39,193 bases of DNA from Methylococcaceae bacterium (GTDB taxonomy: Bacteria; Pseudomonadota; Gammaproteobacteria; Methylococcales; Methylomonadaceae): the NCBI GenBank assembly GCA_005772825.1, contig SXIP01000164.1, positions 1 to 39,193 on the forward strand, in the 5' to 3' direction. The notes under the pieces are model-generated. The model did no database searches, had not been told where the DNA came from, and saw only the letters and a program-made list of their open reading frames with translations. Position 1 is the first letter of the stretch; every line of letters begins with the position of its first letter. Shown piece after piece: positions 24,733-36,285 of this stretch. Both the position numbers and the translations under genes were made by a program.

Positions 24733-26124
24733 ATGTCCCAAAGTTTAGTCACGATGTCTTACATCATCGCCACGATTCTGTTCATTTTAAGCCTGAGCGG
24801 TTTAAGCAACCAGGAAACCGCCCGCCGAGGCAATTATTTCGGCATGTTAGGTATGGCCATTGCGATTGTTGCAACGGTATTAAGCGACTCCGTTAATTCT
24901 TATGTCATTTTGATTCTGGCGTTATTGATCGGCGGCTCTATCGGGGTAAAAGCCGCGTTGAAAGTTGAAATGACGCAAATGCCGGAACTGGTTGCGATTA
25001 TGCACAGCTTGGTCGGTATGGCGGCTGTTTTAGTGGGCTATGCCAATTTTATGGATAGCTCCAGCAATTTGGCCGGTGTGGAAAAAATCATCCACGAAGT
25101 GGAAATCTATATCGGTATACTCATCGGCGCAGTGACCTTTTCCGGTTCTGTCATCGCTTTTTGCAAACTCAGTGAAAAGATCAGCGGCAAGCCCATGTTA
25201 TTGCCTGCGCGTCATTGGTTGAATTTAGGTCTTTTGATTGCGGCGATTGTTCTGGGCCAATTATTTTTAAGTCAGGCCGAAACTGGCGGCGGCACCTTGC
25301 CGTTATTGCTGATGACTGTAGTCGCGCTGGCTTTCGGTGTACACATGGTTATGGCCATCGGCGGCGCCGATATGCCTGTGGTGGTCTCGATGCTGAACAG
25401 TTATTCAGGATGGGCGGCGGCGGCAACCGGTTTTATGCTGAGCAATGATTTATTGATTGTTACCGGCGCATTGGTCGGCAGTAGCGGCGCGATTTTGAGT
25501 TATATCATGTGCCGGGCTATGAACCGTCATTTCCTCAGCGTTATTGCCGGCGGCTTCGGCACCGGCTCAGGCGGTGAAGCGGCAGTTGTTGAAGGCGAAG
25601 TACAGCCTATTGATGCAGAAGAAACCGCCAAATTGCTGCTGGCTGCAAAAAATATCATGATCATCCCCGGTTACGGTATGGCGGTCGCCCAGGCACAGCA
25701 TACGGTCAATGAAATTACCAAATTGCTCAGAGATAAAGGTAAAAAAGTCGGATTCGGCATTCATCCTGTAGCAGGACGGATGCCCGGACACATGAACGTG
25801 TTGCTGGCTGAAGCGAAAGTGCCTTACGACATCGTTTATGAAATGGACGAAATCAATGAAGACTGGGCGCATGTCGATGTCTCCATCGTTATCGGCGCCA
25901 ACGACATTGTCAACCCGTCGGCGCTGGATGATCCCAACAGCCCGATTGCCGGCATGCCGGTGCTGGAATGCTGGAAAGGCGAGACGACCATCGTGCTTAA
26001 ACGCAGTATGGCGTCAGGCTATGCAGGTGTGGGCAATCCGTTGTTCGTGCTGGAAAACACCCGCATGTTGTTTGGCGATGCCAATGCGACGATGCAGGCG
26101 GTGTTGAAGGCTTTGAAGGGGTAG
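24733..26124 (+). CDS. pntB: NAD(P) transhydrogenase subunit beta
   Basis: 463 residues from the ATG at 24733, which has AGGAG at a good distance (24721-24725); the TTG codon just before it is not needed. The first 260 residues hold about eight or nine membrane helices with proton-channel character ([39 protein letters not shown]). The C-terminal part is NADP-binding domain III ([58 protein letters not shown]). It completes the transhydrogenase with PntA. Downstream (26131-26209) are two inverted repeats but no T-run. Confidence 0.97.
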   Translation: MSQSLVTMSYIIATILFILSLSGLSNQETARRGNYFGMLGMAIAIVATVLSDSVNSYVILILALLIGGSIGVKAALKVEMTQMPELVAIMHSLVGMAAVLVGYANFMDSSSNLAGVEKIIHEVEIYIGILIGAVTFSGSVIAFCKLSEKISGKPMLLPARHWLNLGLLIAAIVLGQLFLSQAETGGGTLPLLLMTVVALAFGVHMVMAIGGADMPVVVSMLNSYSGWAAAATGFMLSNDLLIVTGALVGSSGAILSYIMCRAMNRHFLSVIAGGFGTGSGGEAAVVEGEVQPIDAEETAKLLLAAKNIMIIPGYGMAVAQAQHTVNEITKLLRDKGKKVGFGIHPVAGRMPGHMNVLLAEAKVPYDIVYEMDEINEDWAHVDVSIVIGANDIVNPSALDDPNSPIAGMPVLECWKGETTIVLKRSMASGYAGVGNPLFVLENTRMLFGDANATMQAVLKALKG

Positions 26125-26130
26125 GTTGTA

Positions 26131-26209
26131 GGGTAGCGGAGCTCCATTACCCCTGGCATGTTTTCAGGCACACTAGTCTTGTAGACGCACACCATGCGCC
26201 TACAAGACT
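26131..26209. repeat. Two inverted repeats downstream of pntB
   Basis: The first joins GGGTA (26131-26135) and TACCC (26148-26152) around the palindrome GGAGCTCC. The second joins AGTCTTGTAG (26175-26184) and CTACAAGACT (26200-26209) with an inner CGCA/TGCG. No T-run follows either, so they may be a Rho-related 3' end or a repeat remnant. Confidence 0.4.
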
Positions 26210-26282
26210 GTTTCGAGATCATCTCATCGATGTTACCATTTTAATTCAATTCTTACCTTAAATTAGTAAAGTAACTAAGAAC

Positions 26283-27173
26283 ATGAACCTTAATCCTGAA
26301 CAATGCGATCGTTTTTACCGCCTCTGGTTTCTATTACTGCAACATGTCAATGAACGAGAGCAACTTGTCCCGTCATTACCGGAAAATTTACAACGAGGAG
26401 GAGTTGATCCAGAACATGCGCGCATCCTACGTGATGCTTTGTGGGCATCTGACGACTACCTGGATTCGTTCTTGGCAGCACGGCAAGGTCAGTTGCCTGA
26501 AACGGATTTGGCATTGGTCGCCGGCTGGAGAGACCGTATATCAGGTAAATTCTACATCATGCGTCATTTAAAAAAACAGTCGATCTTTTTGAATCAAGGG
26601 GCGCCTTCTTATGCTTATGGCGTTTTGGGAATTGTCAGTCCCATTTCAGAGGTTATTAATCGGCCTTTGCCGGTGCTTGTTGAAGCAACGCTGATCCCAT
26701 TCGATGATAAAATTATCTACGATAGTTTATTGTTGCCGTATCCAATATCATTCGGTAGCGGGATTCGAAAAAGTTTGGACATCGCCTATCGTAACGCCCA
26801 GGAGCGAAGCGGCATCATCACATCGCTGGGCGGGCTCAATGCACACGAGCAGATTGATGCTACTGTTATTGCGGTGGGTAACCGTAAAATCATCAATGCT
26901 TTTCGTAAAGATCTGGCCGCTGCTCGTTTAAGCAGCAAAATGATTATTCAGCATAGTAATACCCTAGAAGCTTTTGCAGACTACCTGGAAAAGGGTTTGC
27001 GGCCTCGTTCCTTACTCGATATCAATAATAACGATATTGAAATGTATTGGGCAATTCCTTCCGCCCAAGCCAATGCGGTCAGTTTCAAGCGCTTTATAAC
27101 GTTCATGCTGAATACAGATCGGATGGATTGGGATACGGCGGAAAACATCAAAGGCTTTTTGAAGCAACAATAG
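26283..27173 (+). CDS. Hypothetical protein, 296 residues
   Basis: No family recognised with confidence. It is soluble-looking, mostly helical at the N-terminus, with a central mixed part (GVLGIVSPISEVINRPLPVL, then FDDKIIYDSLLLPYPISFGS) and a C-terminal helical part (FKRFITFMLNTDRMDWDT). The IIYD-LL segment recalls uncharacterised proteins often fused to SEC-C metal-binding tails, but no such cysteine-rich tail is present here. The ATG at 26283 has no strong ribosome site. A short terminator hairpin follows at 27229-27247. It stands between pntB and a convergent membrane-protein gene. Confidence 0.75.
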   Translation: MNLNPEQCDRFYRLWFLLLQHVNEREQLVPSLPENLQRGGVDPEHARILRDALWASDDYLDSFLAARQGQLPETDLALVAGWRDRISGKFYIMRHLKKQSIFLNQGAPSYAYGVLGIVSPISEVINRPLPVLVEATLIPFDDKIIYDSLLLPYPISFGSGIRKSLDIAYRNAQERSGIITSLGGLNAHEQIDATVIAVGNRKIINAFRKDLAAARLSSKMIIQHSNTLEAFADYLEKGLRPRSLLDINNNDIEMYWAIPSAQANAVSFKRFITFMLNTDRMDWDTAENIKGFLKQQ

Positions 27174-27228
27174 CCGTCTGTGGGATGTTTAACAATCGGC
27201 AGGATGGGGAAAGACTAACCCTAAATGC

Positions 27229-27247
27229 AATGGGTTTTCCCATTTTT
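27229..27247 (+). terminator. Short rho-independent terminator
   Basis: AATGGG (27229-27234), a TTTT loop and CCCATT (27239-27244), running into a T-run to 27247. It lies 56 bp after the 296-residue protein gene. The stem is short, so strength is moderate. Confidence 0.55.
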
Positions 27248-27259
27248 ACATTGCCAAAT

Positions 27260-27763
27260 CTAAAAACAGCTACCGTAGTCCAGTAACAAATCCTCGCAAT
27301 TAAAAAACAGCCGGGGATAGTCTATGCGTATTAACAGTTTTAATGCGTATTCAAAAAACACACTGAGCGTCATCAAGCGGGCGCTAGCGCCCCACGCACG
27401 CGCCCGGCTGTTTGCCGAGCAGCGCCACACGCTCAATGTCCACCAAAAAATCGGCAGTAGTAAAATAAAGTGAATGTCATCCCAGCTGGAAACGGTAAAC
27501 AATCCGGTTTTCGCCAGCAAATCGACCGTATACAAACAGCCGTTCAATAGCAAAAAGAAAGGCCAGAATGCCGATTTCAGCGCTATCTTGCCGCTCCATG
27601 CCGCAAACAGGTAATTATCAAAAGGTGGGAGATTTGCGGTGTTCTCGCAGACCGGTGCGGTAATAAACAAAACAGCAAAGAGCCCCAGAAAAATAATCAG
27701 CAATTCCAGCGGGCTTGCATAGCCGATATGAGTGAAAAAAAGCGGCAACGAATTAATGAACAT
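27260..27763 (-). CDS. Hypothetical integral membrane protein
   Basis: 167 residues. About four hydrophobic stretches: residues 17-37 (SPLELLIIFLGLFAVLFITA), 63-83 (SAFWPFFLLLNGCLYTVDLL), 96-112 (IHFILLLPIFWWTLSVW) and a weaker one at 130-147. There is no known motif, and I do not recognise the family. The start at 27763 is chosen as the first ATG of the frame; no strong ribosome site is visible. Downstream of ispB on the same strand, but 240 bp away, so probably a separate unit. Being real rests on frame length and the regular membrane pattern. Confidence 0.6.
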   Translation of the reverse strand: MFINSLPLFFTHIGYASPLELLIIFLGLFAVLFITAPVCENTANLPPFDNYLFAAWSGKIALKSAFWPFFLLLNGCLYTVDLLAKTGLFTVSSWDDIHFILLLPIFWWTLSVWRCSANSRARAWGASARLMTLSVFFEYALKLLIRIDYPRLFFNCEDLLLDYGSCF

Positions 27764-27938
27764 AATTGAAATACATTGGTTGAATTAGATTAGCGGCAAT
27801 TTGCCTCTACTATAAACCAACACAAGGTTTATTGGCTTAACTATAAAAAGCCGGGCTATATTTGGCGTAAGTTAAACTGGAGTTTTTCGATTTTATTGCG
27901 AGGTGCTTGCCGGTTACAGGCGATTGATCACCTTATTT

Positions 27939-27954
27939 AGGACGGCCCTGTCCT
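27939..27954. other. Small hairpin downstream of ispB
   Basis: AGGAC (27939-27943) and GTCCT (27950-27954) around GGCCCT. It follows ispB by about 50 bp on the minus strand. The rest of 27764-28003 shows no gene. A weak terminator is possible; no long T-run is present. Confidence 0.3.
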
Positions 27955-28003
27955 GAAATAGTGTGGTTCCGGGCAAGGGATGATGGTGTGGCTGATCGAT
28001 TGC

Positions 28004-29014
28004 TCAGTAATTACGCTGCACAGAAAATCTGGCCAATTGCGTTAAAGCGTCCTTATATTCCGAATCCGGCAAAACACTGAGGGCGTCGATGGCGTTTTGG
28101 GCCTCTTCTTCTGCGCGTTGTTCTGTATAGGCAATCGCTTGGGTGCTTTGTACGACGGCGTAGACTTCATTGAAAGCGTCGCGATTACCATTTTTGATGG
28201 CATCGATAATAATGTCGGCTTCGTTTTTGTTGCCGTTTTGAATGGCATAAATCAACGGCAAGGTTGGTTTGCCTTCGGCAAGATCGTCACCGAGATTCTT
28301 ACCCAGTTCTTCTTTGGTCGCCTTATAATCAAGCGCGTCATCAATTAGTTGGAAGGCAATACCCAGATGCTGTCCGTAGCGGGCGAGGCCTTCTTCCGTT
28401 TCAGATGAGGCTTCGGCGATGACGGCACTCAATCTTGTTGCCGCACTGAATAAAATGGCTGTCTTTCTGGCGATAACCTCGAGGTATTTATCTTCCGTGG
28501 TTTCGGGGTTGTTGCAGTTTAAAAGCTGTAATACCTCGCCTTCGGCAATGGCGGTTGTTGTCTTTGAAAGAATTTCCATGACTCGCATATTGCCGGTACG
28601 CACCATCATCTCAAACGCGCTGGAATAAAGATAATCACCAACTAAAACGCTGGCGGCGTTACCCCAAACGGCATTGGCCGATTCCTTGCCGCGCCTGAGG
28701 TCGGAGTCGTCAACCACATCATCATGGAGTAACGTGGCGGTGTGAATAAACTCAATAACCGCAGCCAGTATCAAGTGTTTGTGGCTGGCTTCACCCAGCG
28801 CCTTGGCGGCAAGTAACAGCAGCATCGGGCGCAACCGTTTACCGCCGCTGCCAACGATGTAATGCCCCATCTGGTTAATGAGAACAACATCCGATCTTAA
28901 CTCGTCAATAATGAGCTGATCGACTGCTTTGGCCTCATTTGCGGTTAAATTCTTGATTGAATCAAAGTCAATGGGTGCCGGTGCGTTCGAGAGGGGGTGT
29001 GAGTGCGATGCCAT
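28004..29014 (-). CDS. ispB: Octaprenyl (polyprenyl) diphosphate synthase
   Basis: 336 residues, slightly longer than E. coli IspB because of about 13 extra N-terminal residues. It has the first aspartate-rich motif in LLHDDVVDDSDLRRG, GNAASVLVGDYLYSSAFEMM, EGEVLQL, the second Asp-rich region LIDDALDYKA, and GKNLGDDLAEGKPTLPLIYA. It adds isopentenyl diphosphate units to make the long prenyl tail of ubiquinone (chain length cannot be read safely from sequence). It stands divergent to rplU-rpmA-obgE, the common gammaproteobacterial order. No clear Shine-Dalgarno site precedes the ATG. Confidence 0.95.
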   Translation of the reverse strand: MASHSHPLSNAPAPIDFDSIKNLTANEAKAVDQLIIDELRSDVVLINQMGHYIVGSGGKRLRPMLLLLAAKALGEASHKHLILAAVIEFIHTATLLHDDVVDDSDLRRGKESANAVWGNAASVLVGDYLYSSAFEMMVRTGNMRVMEILSKTTTAIAEGEVLQLLNCNNPETTEDKYLEVIARKTAILFSAATRLSAVIAEASSETEEGLARYGQHLGIAFQLIDDALDYKATKEELGKNLGDDLAEGKPTLPLIYAIQNGNKNEADIIIDAIKNGNRDAFNEVYAVVQSTQAIAYTEQRAEEEAQNAIDALSVLPDSEYKDALTQLARFSVQRNY

Positions 29015-29080
29015 TATTATAGTGCTGAGTGTGTGAAGTTTCGGTTATTTTTCAGAGTGATAACTATGAAATACAAGTAT

Positions 29081-29101
29081 ATTGCGTTATTATAACGCAA
29101 T
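29081..29101. promoter_or_regulatory. Palindrome in the ispB/rplU divergent region
   Basis: ATTGCGTTA (29081-29089) and TAACGCAAT (29093-29101) flank a 3-base centre. On the minus strand the centre reads TATAAT (29094-29089), a possible ispB -10 box, but no good -35 was seen. It could be an operator or a leader hairpin. Confidence 0.4.
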
Positions 29102-29200
29102 AAAAAAGTAACCGCCCATGCTATTGAATAAACTATAGTAGTGTCAATAGCTTTGTTGTGGTACCTTAGCAGGATATTTAAGGTGTCGGTCAATTTATGG

Positions 29201-29229
29201 TTGACTCGATTTTGTTTTAAAAATACAAT
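29201..29229 (+). promoter_or_regulatory. Sigma70 promoter of rplU-rpmA
   Basis: TTGACT (29201-29206) and TACAAT (29224-29229) with a 17-base spacer, ending 45 bp before the rplU start. Both boxes are one base off consensus. Confidence 0.7.
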
Positions 29230-29274
29230 TGTCTGTTCACTTTTAACAGATTATGCTTGATGGAGCTTGCGCCG

Positions 29275-29586
29275 ATGTATGCGGTAATTCAAACAGGTGG
29301 TAAACAGTACCGCGTTCAAGAAGGTACTTACTTAAAAATAGAAAAACTGGAGCTGGGCACAGGCGACAGCATTGAGTTTGATAAAGTGCTGATGATTCAG
29401 ACAGATGATGCTGTTAAAATCGGCCTGCCTTATGTCGAGGGCGGAAAGGTTACAGCGACTGTTTTGTCTCAAGGCAGACACGACAAAATAAGAATTATTA
29501 AATTCAGAAGACGTAAGCACCACATGAAGCAAATGGGGCATCGTCAATACTATACAGAAATCCAGATTACTGGCATTTCTGCTTAA
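29275..29586 (+). CDS. rplU: 50S ribosomal protein L21
   Basis: 103 residues from the ATG at 29275, the length of E. coli L21. The start is set by the family N-terminus [17 protein letters not shown] and by GGAG (29263-29266) before it; longer in-frame starts are rejected. [20 protein letters not shown] near the end is the L21 signature. It binds 23S rRNA in the large subunit. It forms an operon with rpmA, 31 bp downstream, under a good promoter. Confidence 0.98.
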   Translation: MYAVIQTGGKQYRVQEGTYLKIEKLELGTGDSIEFDKVLMIQTDDAVKIGLPYVEGGKVTATVLSQGRHDKIRIIKFRRRKHHMKQMGHRQYYTEIQITGISA

Positions 29587-29617
29587 TATTTAGCTTAAAA
29601 TTATCAGGAGAGCTTAG

Positions 29618-29875
29618 ATGGCTCATAAGAAAGCGGGTGGTAGTACGCGTAACGGACGCGACTCCAATGCGAAAAGATTAGGTGTAAAGCGTTTCGGCGG
29701 AGAGCTTGTGACGGCAGGAAATATAATTGTTCGTCAACGTGGAACACATTTTCATCCTGGCGATAATGTCGGTTGCGGAAAAGATCATACCTTGTTTGCA
29801 ACGGCTGATGGTCGGGTGGTTTTTCAGGTTAAAGGCCCCAACGGCCGTAAATTTATCAGTATTATTGCTGCATAA
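29618..29875 (+). CDS. rpmA: 50S ribosomal protein L27
   Basis: 85 residues, the standard length. The N-terminus [20 protein letters not shown] is the L27 signature, and [20 protein letters not shown] is conserved. The N-terminus reaches towards the peptidyl transferase centre. AGGAG precedes the ATG. Two hairpins follow, the second a strong terminator at 29910-29947, separating it from obgE. Confidence 0.98.
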   Translation: MAHKKAGGSTRNGRDSNAKRLGVKRFGGELVTAGNIIVRQRGTHFHPGDNVGCGKDHTLFATADGRVVFQVKGPNGRKFISIIAA

Positions 29876-29878
29876 AAT

Positions 29879-29904
29879 TTACACTGCTATTGCAAGCAGT
29901 GTAA
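29879..29904 (+). other. Hairpin directly after rpmA
   Basis: TTACACTGCT (29879-29888) and AGCAGTGTAA (29895-29904) form a perfect 10-bp stem with a 6-base loop, starting just after the rpmA stop. It has no T-run and may protect the 3' end of the message. Confidence 0.6.
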
Positions 29905-29909
29905 TCTTC

Positions 29910-29947
29910 AAAAAGCTCCGCCGTTTACCTATGGCGGGGCTTTTTTT
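29910..29947 (+). terminator. Rho-independent terminator of rplU-rpmA
   Basis: AGCTCCGCC (29914-29922) pairs with GGCGGGGCT (29933-29941) with one G-U pair, followed by seven Ts (29941-29947). A-run before and T-run after would also pair, so it may work in both directions. Confidence 0.88.
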
Positions 29948-30042
29948 GTTTTTATACTTCGCGTTGATTTATGAACGATCAGCCAGCCGCAACGGTGGTT
30001 TCGCGAAATATATAGGTCGGGGTATTGTGTGGCGGCGTGTGA

Positions 30043-32197
<2,155 letters not shown>

Positions 32198-32241
32198 CTT
32201 CGCAGCATCCTTTGGCTGCTAATAAGCGCCCCCTCGAATCT

Positions 32242-32700
32242 TTATTCCAGGGAGAGTATGAAATCCCATTGTTCTTTGCTCACCGGCATAATTGATAAGC
32301 GGTTGCCGCGTTTTATCAGGGCCAAGTTCGCCAGTTCTTCCCGTGACTTCAATTCTTTAAGCGTGATGGTGCGGGAAAGTGATTTGACATATTTCACGTC
32401 AATCATAACCCAGCGTGGGGCGGAAGGATCGCTTTTAGGGTCGAAATGCTTATCTTCAGGATCGAAAGCAAAATAATCGGGGTAGCCTTCTTTCGCCACT
32501 TCCATAATTCCTACAATGCCGGGTTCATCACAATTAGAGTGATAAAAGAAAATCAGGTCGCCCAGCTTCATCTCATCCCTCATCATGTTTCTGGCCTGAT
32601 AATTACGCACGCCATCCCAGTGTTCGGTCTGGTTCGGCCTGTTGTACAGATCGTTGATGCCAAATACATCAGGTTCGGATTTCATTAACCAGTAATTCAT
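32242..32700 (-). CDS. EVE-domain protein
   Basis: 152 residues, a full single EVE domain. It has YWLMKSEPDVFGINDL, WDGVRNYQARNMMRDEMKLG, DLIFFYHSNCDEPGIVGIME and SAPRWVMIDVKYVKSL, all typical. Family knowledge: EVE domains relate to PUA and YTH folds and bind modified bases in DNA or RNA; the human relative is THYN1. Here it converges with proB and stands divergent to kdsD. Its target is unknown. Confidence 0.92.
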   Translation of the reverse strand: MNYWLMKSEPDVFGINDLYNRPNQTEHWDGVRNYQARNMMRDEMKLGDLIFFYHSNCDEPGIVGIMEVAKEGYPDYFAFDPEDKHFDPKSDPSAPRWVMIDVKYVKSLSRTITLKELKSREELANLALIKRGNRLSIMPVSKEQWDFILSLE

Positions 32701-32924
32701 CGGGCTCGCCTTGTTGTTTAAGTGCCGCGTAGTCTGCCACTAAATTAAATCGGGCACTATGAAAATTTGCCTGATTGGATTTTATGCGCATCATGACAGG
32801 TAAAAACTAATGTTGCTATAAGACATAAGCAAAGCAACCATGTAATAATATGCGGCTTTTGAATCTGAAGTCGATGCTTCGTCTGGGGTTATCAAGTGCG
32901 CAGACTTAATTCTGAAAATAGAAA

Positions 32925-33902
32925 ATGAAATTACATGACCAAAAACTCCGCGAATTGGGCTTGGCTGTTATCCAGGTAGAAACCGAGGCGATTGCTGCAT
33001 TGGCGGACCAGATTAATGATAATTTTGTGGTCGCCTGCAAATTGATGTTCGGTTGCAAGGGGCGTGTTATTGTTACCGGTATGGGTAAATCAGGGCATAT
33101 TGCCGGCAAGATCGCCGCCACTCTCGCGAGTACCGGTACTCCGGCTTTTTTTGTGCACCCCGGCGAAGCCAGTCACGGCGATCTGGGCATGATTACCAAG
33201 CAGGATGTCGTGCTTGCCTTATCGAATTCGGGGGAAACCGAAGAGATTTTAAAAATTTTGCCGATTATCAAGCGATTGGGGGTGCCTTTAATTGCGCTGA
33301 CAGGTAATTCCGCTTCAACATTGGCGATCTTCGCCACTACCCATATCTATGTCGGTGTTGCGCAGGAAGCTTGCCCGTTGGGACTTGCGCCCACCTCCAG
33401 CACCACAGCTGCGTTGGTAATGGGAGATGCGCTGGCTGTTTCATTGCTTGAAGCGCGGGGATTTACCCGTGATGATTTCGCCTTGTCTCATCCGGGCGGC
33501 AGTCTGGGCAAGCGCTTGTTGTTAAGGGTCAGTGATATTATGCATGTTGACAATAATATGCCGTCGGTGCCTGAATCCGCTTTTATCGGCGATGCCTTGC
33601 TGGAAATGACGGAAAAAAAATTGGGCATGACTGCCATTGTTGACGACAATAATCGGGTTATAGGAATTTTCACCGATGGCGATTTGCGCCGCATGCTGGG
33701 CAAAAATCTTGATATACACAGCACCGTTATCACTGAAGCGATGACACCGCACTGCGCAGTGATTTCAGCCGACACGCTGGCGGCTGAAGCCATGCAAATT
33801 ATGGAACATAAGAAAATTAACGCCTTGATTGTCGTTGATGAGCAGCAACATGCAATAGGGGCTTTGAATATGCATGATTTAATTCACGCAGGCATCGTGT
33901 AA
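32925..33902 (+). CDS. kdsD: Arabinose-5-phosphate isomerase
   Basis: 325 residues. An SIS domain at about 40-185 (GRVIVTGMGKSGHIAGKIAA, TPAFFVHPGEASHGDLGMI, LALSNSGETEEIL, LGLAPTSSTTAALVMGDALA) and two CBS domains at about 210-325. It converts ribulose 5-phosphate into arabinose 5-phosphate, the first step to Kdo for LPS. Its stop overlaps the kdsC start (TAATG). No strong ribosome site is seen before the ATG. Confidence 0.96.
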   Translation: MKLHDQKLRELGLAVIQVETEAIAALADQINDNFVVACKLMFGCKGRVIVTGMGKSGHIAGKIAATLASTGTPAFFVHPGEASHGDLGMITKQDVVLALSNSGETEEILKILPIIKRLGVPLIALTGNSASTLAIFATTHIYVGVAQEACPLGLAPTSSTTAALVMGDALAVSLLEARGFTRDDFALSHPGGSLGKRLLLRVSDIMHVDNNMPSVPESAFIGDALLEMTEKKLGMTAIVDDNNRVIGIFTDGDLRRMLGKNLDIHSTVITEAMTPHCAVISADTLAAEAMQIMEHKKINALIVVDEQQHAIGALNMHDLIHAGIV

Positions 33903-34444
33903 TGATCGACTCGGGAAAATTAGTTGCTATTATTGAAAAAGCAAAAAACATCAAATTATTGATTTTGGATGTGGATGGCGTATTAACCGACGGTAAGCTG
34001 TTTTTTGACAATGAGGGCAATGAATACAAATCTTTTCATGCCCGCGACGGTCACGGAATCAAGCTTTTGCGTCAGACCGGCGTTGAAGTGGCTGTCATTT
34101 CCGGGCGAAAATCCAATTCGGTGGCGCTACGCATGAAAAGCCTGGGTATTGAGCATGTTTATCAGGGTCATGAAAACAAACGGGCCGCTTTTTACGAAAT
34201 TATTGAGAAAACCGGCTTATTGCCCGAGCAGGCGGCGCATATCGGTGATGACTTGCTGGATTTGCCTATCATGATTCGAGTCGGTCTTGCCATTGCCGTC
34301 AATGATGCAAACTTTGTTGTCAAACAGCGCGCCGACTGGTGTACGACATTGTCGGGAGGGCAGGGGGCGGTTCGAGAGGTTTGTGATTTGATTATGCAGG
34401 CGCAGGGCAGTTTTGATAGCGTTGTCAATGCTTACTTGGCCTGA
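33902..34444 (+). CDS. kdsC: 3-deoxy-D-manno-octulosonate 8-phosphate phosphatase
   Basis: 180 residues, a HAD-family phosphatase without cap domain, forming tetramers in its family. Motifs: LLILDVDGVLTDGKLFFDNE (DxD nucleophile), VISGRKS, HENKRAAFYEI, and HIGDDLLDLPIM with the acidic motif IV. It removes phosphate from Kdo-8-phosphate. It overlaps kdsD by one base, and lptC begins 17 bp later. Confidence 0.96.
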   Translation: MIDSGKLVAIIEKAKNIKLLILDVDGVLTDGKLFFDNEGNEYKSFHARDGHGIKLLRQTGVEVAVISGRKSNSVALRMKSLGIEHVYQGHENKRAAFYEIIEKTGLLPEQAAHIGDDLLDLPIMIRVGLAIAVNDANFVVKQRADWCTTLSGGQGAVREVCDLIMQAQGSFDSVVNAYLA

Positions 34445-34461
34445 TTAGAGCGCTACGTGAA

Positions 34462-35031
34462 ATGATGACGCTAAAGGAAAAATACAGTTATTTTTACCTG
34501 GTGATTATTGCCGCAGTAAGCTGGTCGCTTGTTAAATTGACCGGGCTGGAGGAGGCCAATCGTGTGCCGGTTCCCCCGCATAGCCCGGATTATTTCAGCA
34601 AAGGCTATGTAAAATGGGAGATGAATGATCTCGGCCTTTTAAAAAGCAAATTAACGGCTGATGAAATGATTCATTACAGTGATGACGGCACCACGCATAC
34701 GCTGAATCCGTTAATGGTTTTTCAAAATAGCAAAACGCCGCCGTGGATTATTAAATCAGAAACGGGCATTCTGTCGGCTGACGGCAAGGATTTGCTGTTA
34801 AGCGGCAAGGTATCTATTGATAGGTCCGGTGCTGACGGGGTCAGGGAGCTTAAGATTAATACCTCTAATTTAAAAGTAAAACCGGAAACCAGTCATGCTG
34901 AAACTGATCAATGGGCAGAGTTAATCAGTCTTCCAAACCGGACTACGGGAACGGGAATGAAACTGGTTTTTGTCGAGCCGATTTATCTGAAATTGCTTAA
35001 GGGTGTGAAGGGAAAATATGAAAAAAACTAA
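34462..35031 (+). CDS. lptC: LPS export protein LptC
   Basis: 189 residues. One N-terminal membrane anchor (YFYLVIIAAVSWSLVKLTG), then a periplasmic beta-jellyroll part with PDYFSKGYVKWEMNDLGLLK, IKSETGILSADGKDLLLSGK and the later ELKINTSNLKVKPETSHAET. It links the LptBFG transporter in the inner membrane to LptA. Two ATGs in a row stand at the start (34462, 34465). It overlaps lptA by 14 bases. Sequence conservation in this family is low; the gene order supports the name. Confidence 0.93.
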   Translation: MMTLKEKYSYFYLVIIAAVSWSLVKLTGLEEANRVPVPPHSPDYFSKGYVKWEMNDLGLLKSKLTADEMIHYSDDGTTHTLNPLMVFQNSKTPPWIIKSETGILSADGKDLLLSGKVSIDRSGADGVRELKINTSNLKVKPETSHAETDQWAELISLPNRTTGTGMKLVFVEPIYLKLLKGVKGKYEKN

Positions 35032-35530
35032 AATACAGATCATTTTTTGCTACTGTATATTCCTGTCAGGACTTTATGGCTTTGATGTGAGCGCTTTGGA
35101 AAGCGATGCCGACCAGCCGATAACGATCGATTCAAATACAGCGACCTATGATGATGCCAGCGAAACCAGTACCTATACGGGCAATGTTATTTCAGTTCAG
35201 GGTAGCATCCGGGTCAATTCAGAGAAGTTGGTCGTTTACTTGAAAGACGGCGATGCCGAAAAACTGGTGTTTACCGGAAAAAAGGCAAAATTCAAACAAA
35301 CTCCCAGTGAGGGGAGCGAAGACATTATCGGCGAAGCGTTGACCGGTGAGTATTATCCTAAAAAAAACCTGTTGGTTCTGATTGATGAGGCCACCGTCTG
35401 GCAAGGAAATGCGATTTATTCCAGCAATTTAATCGAATACGATATTAAAACCTCTTTGGTCAAGGCGGGAGAAAAATCATCAGATAACAAACGCGTGCAT
35501 GTTATATTAAAGCCGAAGCCGAAAAAATAA
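35018..35530 (+). CDS. lptA: LPS transport periplasmic protein LptA
   Basis: 170 residues. A signal peptide covers about 1-27, ending near VSALES. The mature protein shows the OstA/LptA repeat pattern ([60 protein letters not shown]). It forms the periplasmic bridge carrying LPS to the outer membrane. AAGGG precedes the ATG, which lies inside lptC; lptB begins one base after its stop. Confidence 0.95.
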   Translation: MKKTKIQIIFCYCIFLSGLYGFDVSALESDADQPITIDSNTATYDDASETSTYTGNVISVQGSIRVNSEKLVVYLKDGDAEKLVFTGKKAKFKQTPSEGSEDIIGEALTGEYYPKKNLLVLIDEATVWQGNAIYSSNLIEYDIKTSLVKAGEKSSDNKRVHVILKPKPKK

Positions 35531-35531
35531 G

Positions 35532-36257
35532 ATGACTACTTTAGCCGCAAAACAGCTGATTAAAACCTACAATAAGCGTAATGTAGTCAATGGCGTATCA
35601 TTACAGGTCAGTACAGGTGAAATTGTCGGATTGCTCGGGCCTAACGGTGCGGGTAAAACCACCAGTTTTTATATGCTGGTTGGCCTGGTTAAAGCGGATG
35701 CAGGCGAGATCACCCTGGACAGCCATACATTGACCCACTCTCCCATGCATCTGAGAGCGGCGCATGGCATAGGTTATTTGCCTCAGGAGCCGTCTGTTTT
35801 TCGCAAACTGAGCGTGGCGGATAATTTACGCGCGGTTCTGCAAATCCGCGACGATTTAACCGACGGCCAGATAGAATTGGTCATTGAAGAGTTGTTGCAG
35901 GAGTTTCACATACTGCATCTGCGCAACCAGATAGCCTTAAGCCTGTCAGGTGGTGAACGGCGGCGCGTTGAAATTGCCAGGGCGCTGGCAACCAATCCTC
36001 AATTCATATTACTGGATGAGCCTTTTGCCGGCGTTGACCCTATCTCGGTAGAAGACATTAAAATGATTATAGTGCACTTGAAAGATCGCGGAATCGGTGT
36101 GTTAATTACCGAGCATAATGTCAGGGATACCCTGGGTATTTGTGATCGTGCGTATATACTGAACGATGGCAGAGTTATCGCAGAAGGTGGTGCGGAAGCG
36201 ATTGTCGCCAACGAGGAAGTGCGCAAGGTTTATTTGGGTAATAACTTTAGCCTTTAG
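35532..36257 (+). CDS. lptB: LPS export ABC transporter ATPase LptB
   Basis: 241 residues. Walker [11 protein letters not shown]-loop [10 protein letters not shown], signature [16 protein letters not shown], Walker [14 protein letters not shown], and the switch His in ITEHNVRDT. The ending is close to that of E. coli LptB. It powers LPS extraction from the inner membrane with LptF and LptG, which are not in the window. Tightly linked to lptA and followed by rpoN after 28 bp. Confidence 0.97.
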   Translation: MTTLAAKQLIKTYNKRNVVNGVSLQVSTGEIVGLLGPNGAGKTTSFYMLVGLVKADAGEITLDSHTLTHSPMHLRAAHGIGYLPQEPSVFRKLSVADNLRAVLQIRDDLTDGQIELVIEELLQEFHILHLRNQIALSLSGGERRRVEIARALATNPQFILLDEPFAGVDPISVEDIKMIIVHLKDRGIGVLITEHNVRDTLGICDRAYILNDGRVIAEGGAEAIVANEEVRKVYLGNNFSL

Positions 36258-36285
36258 CAACGTTTTTATTAAGATTTAGCACACC

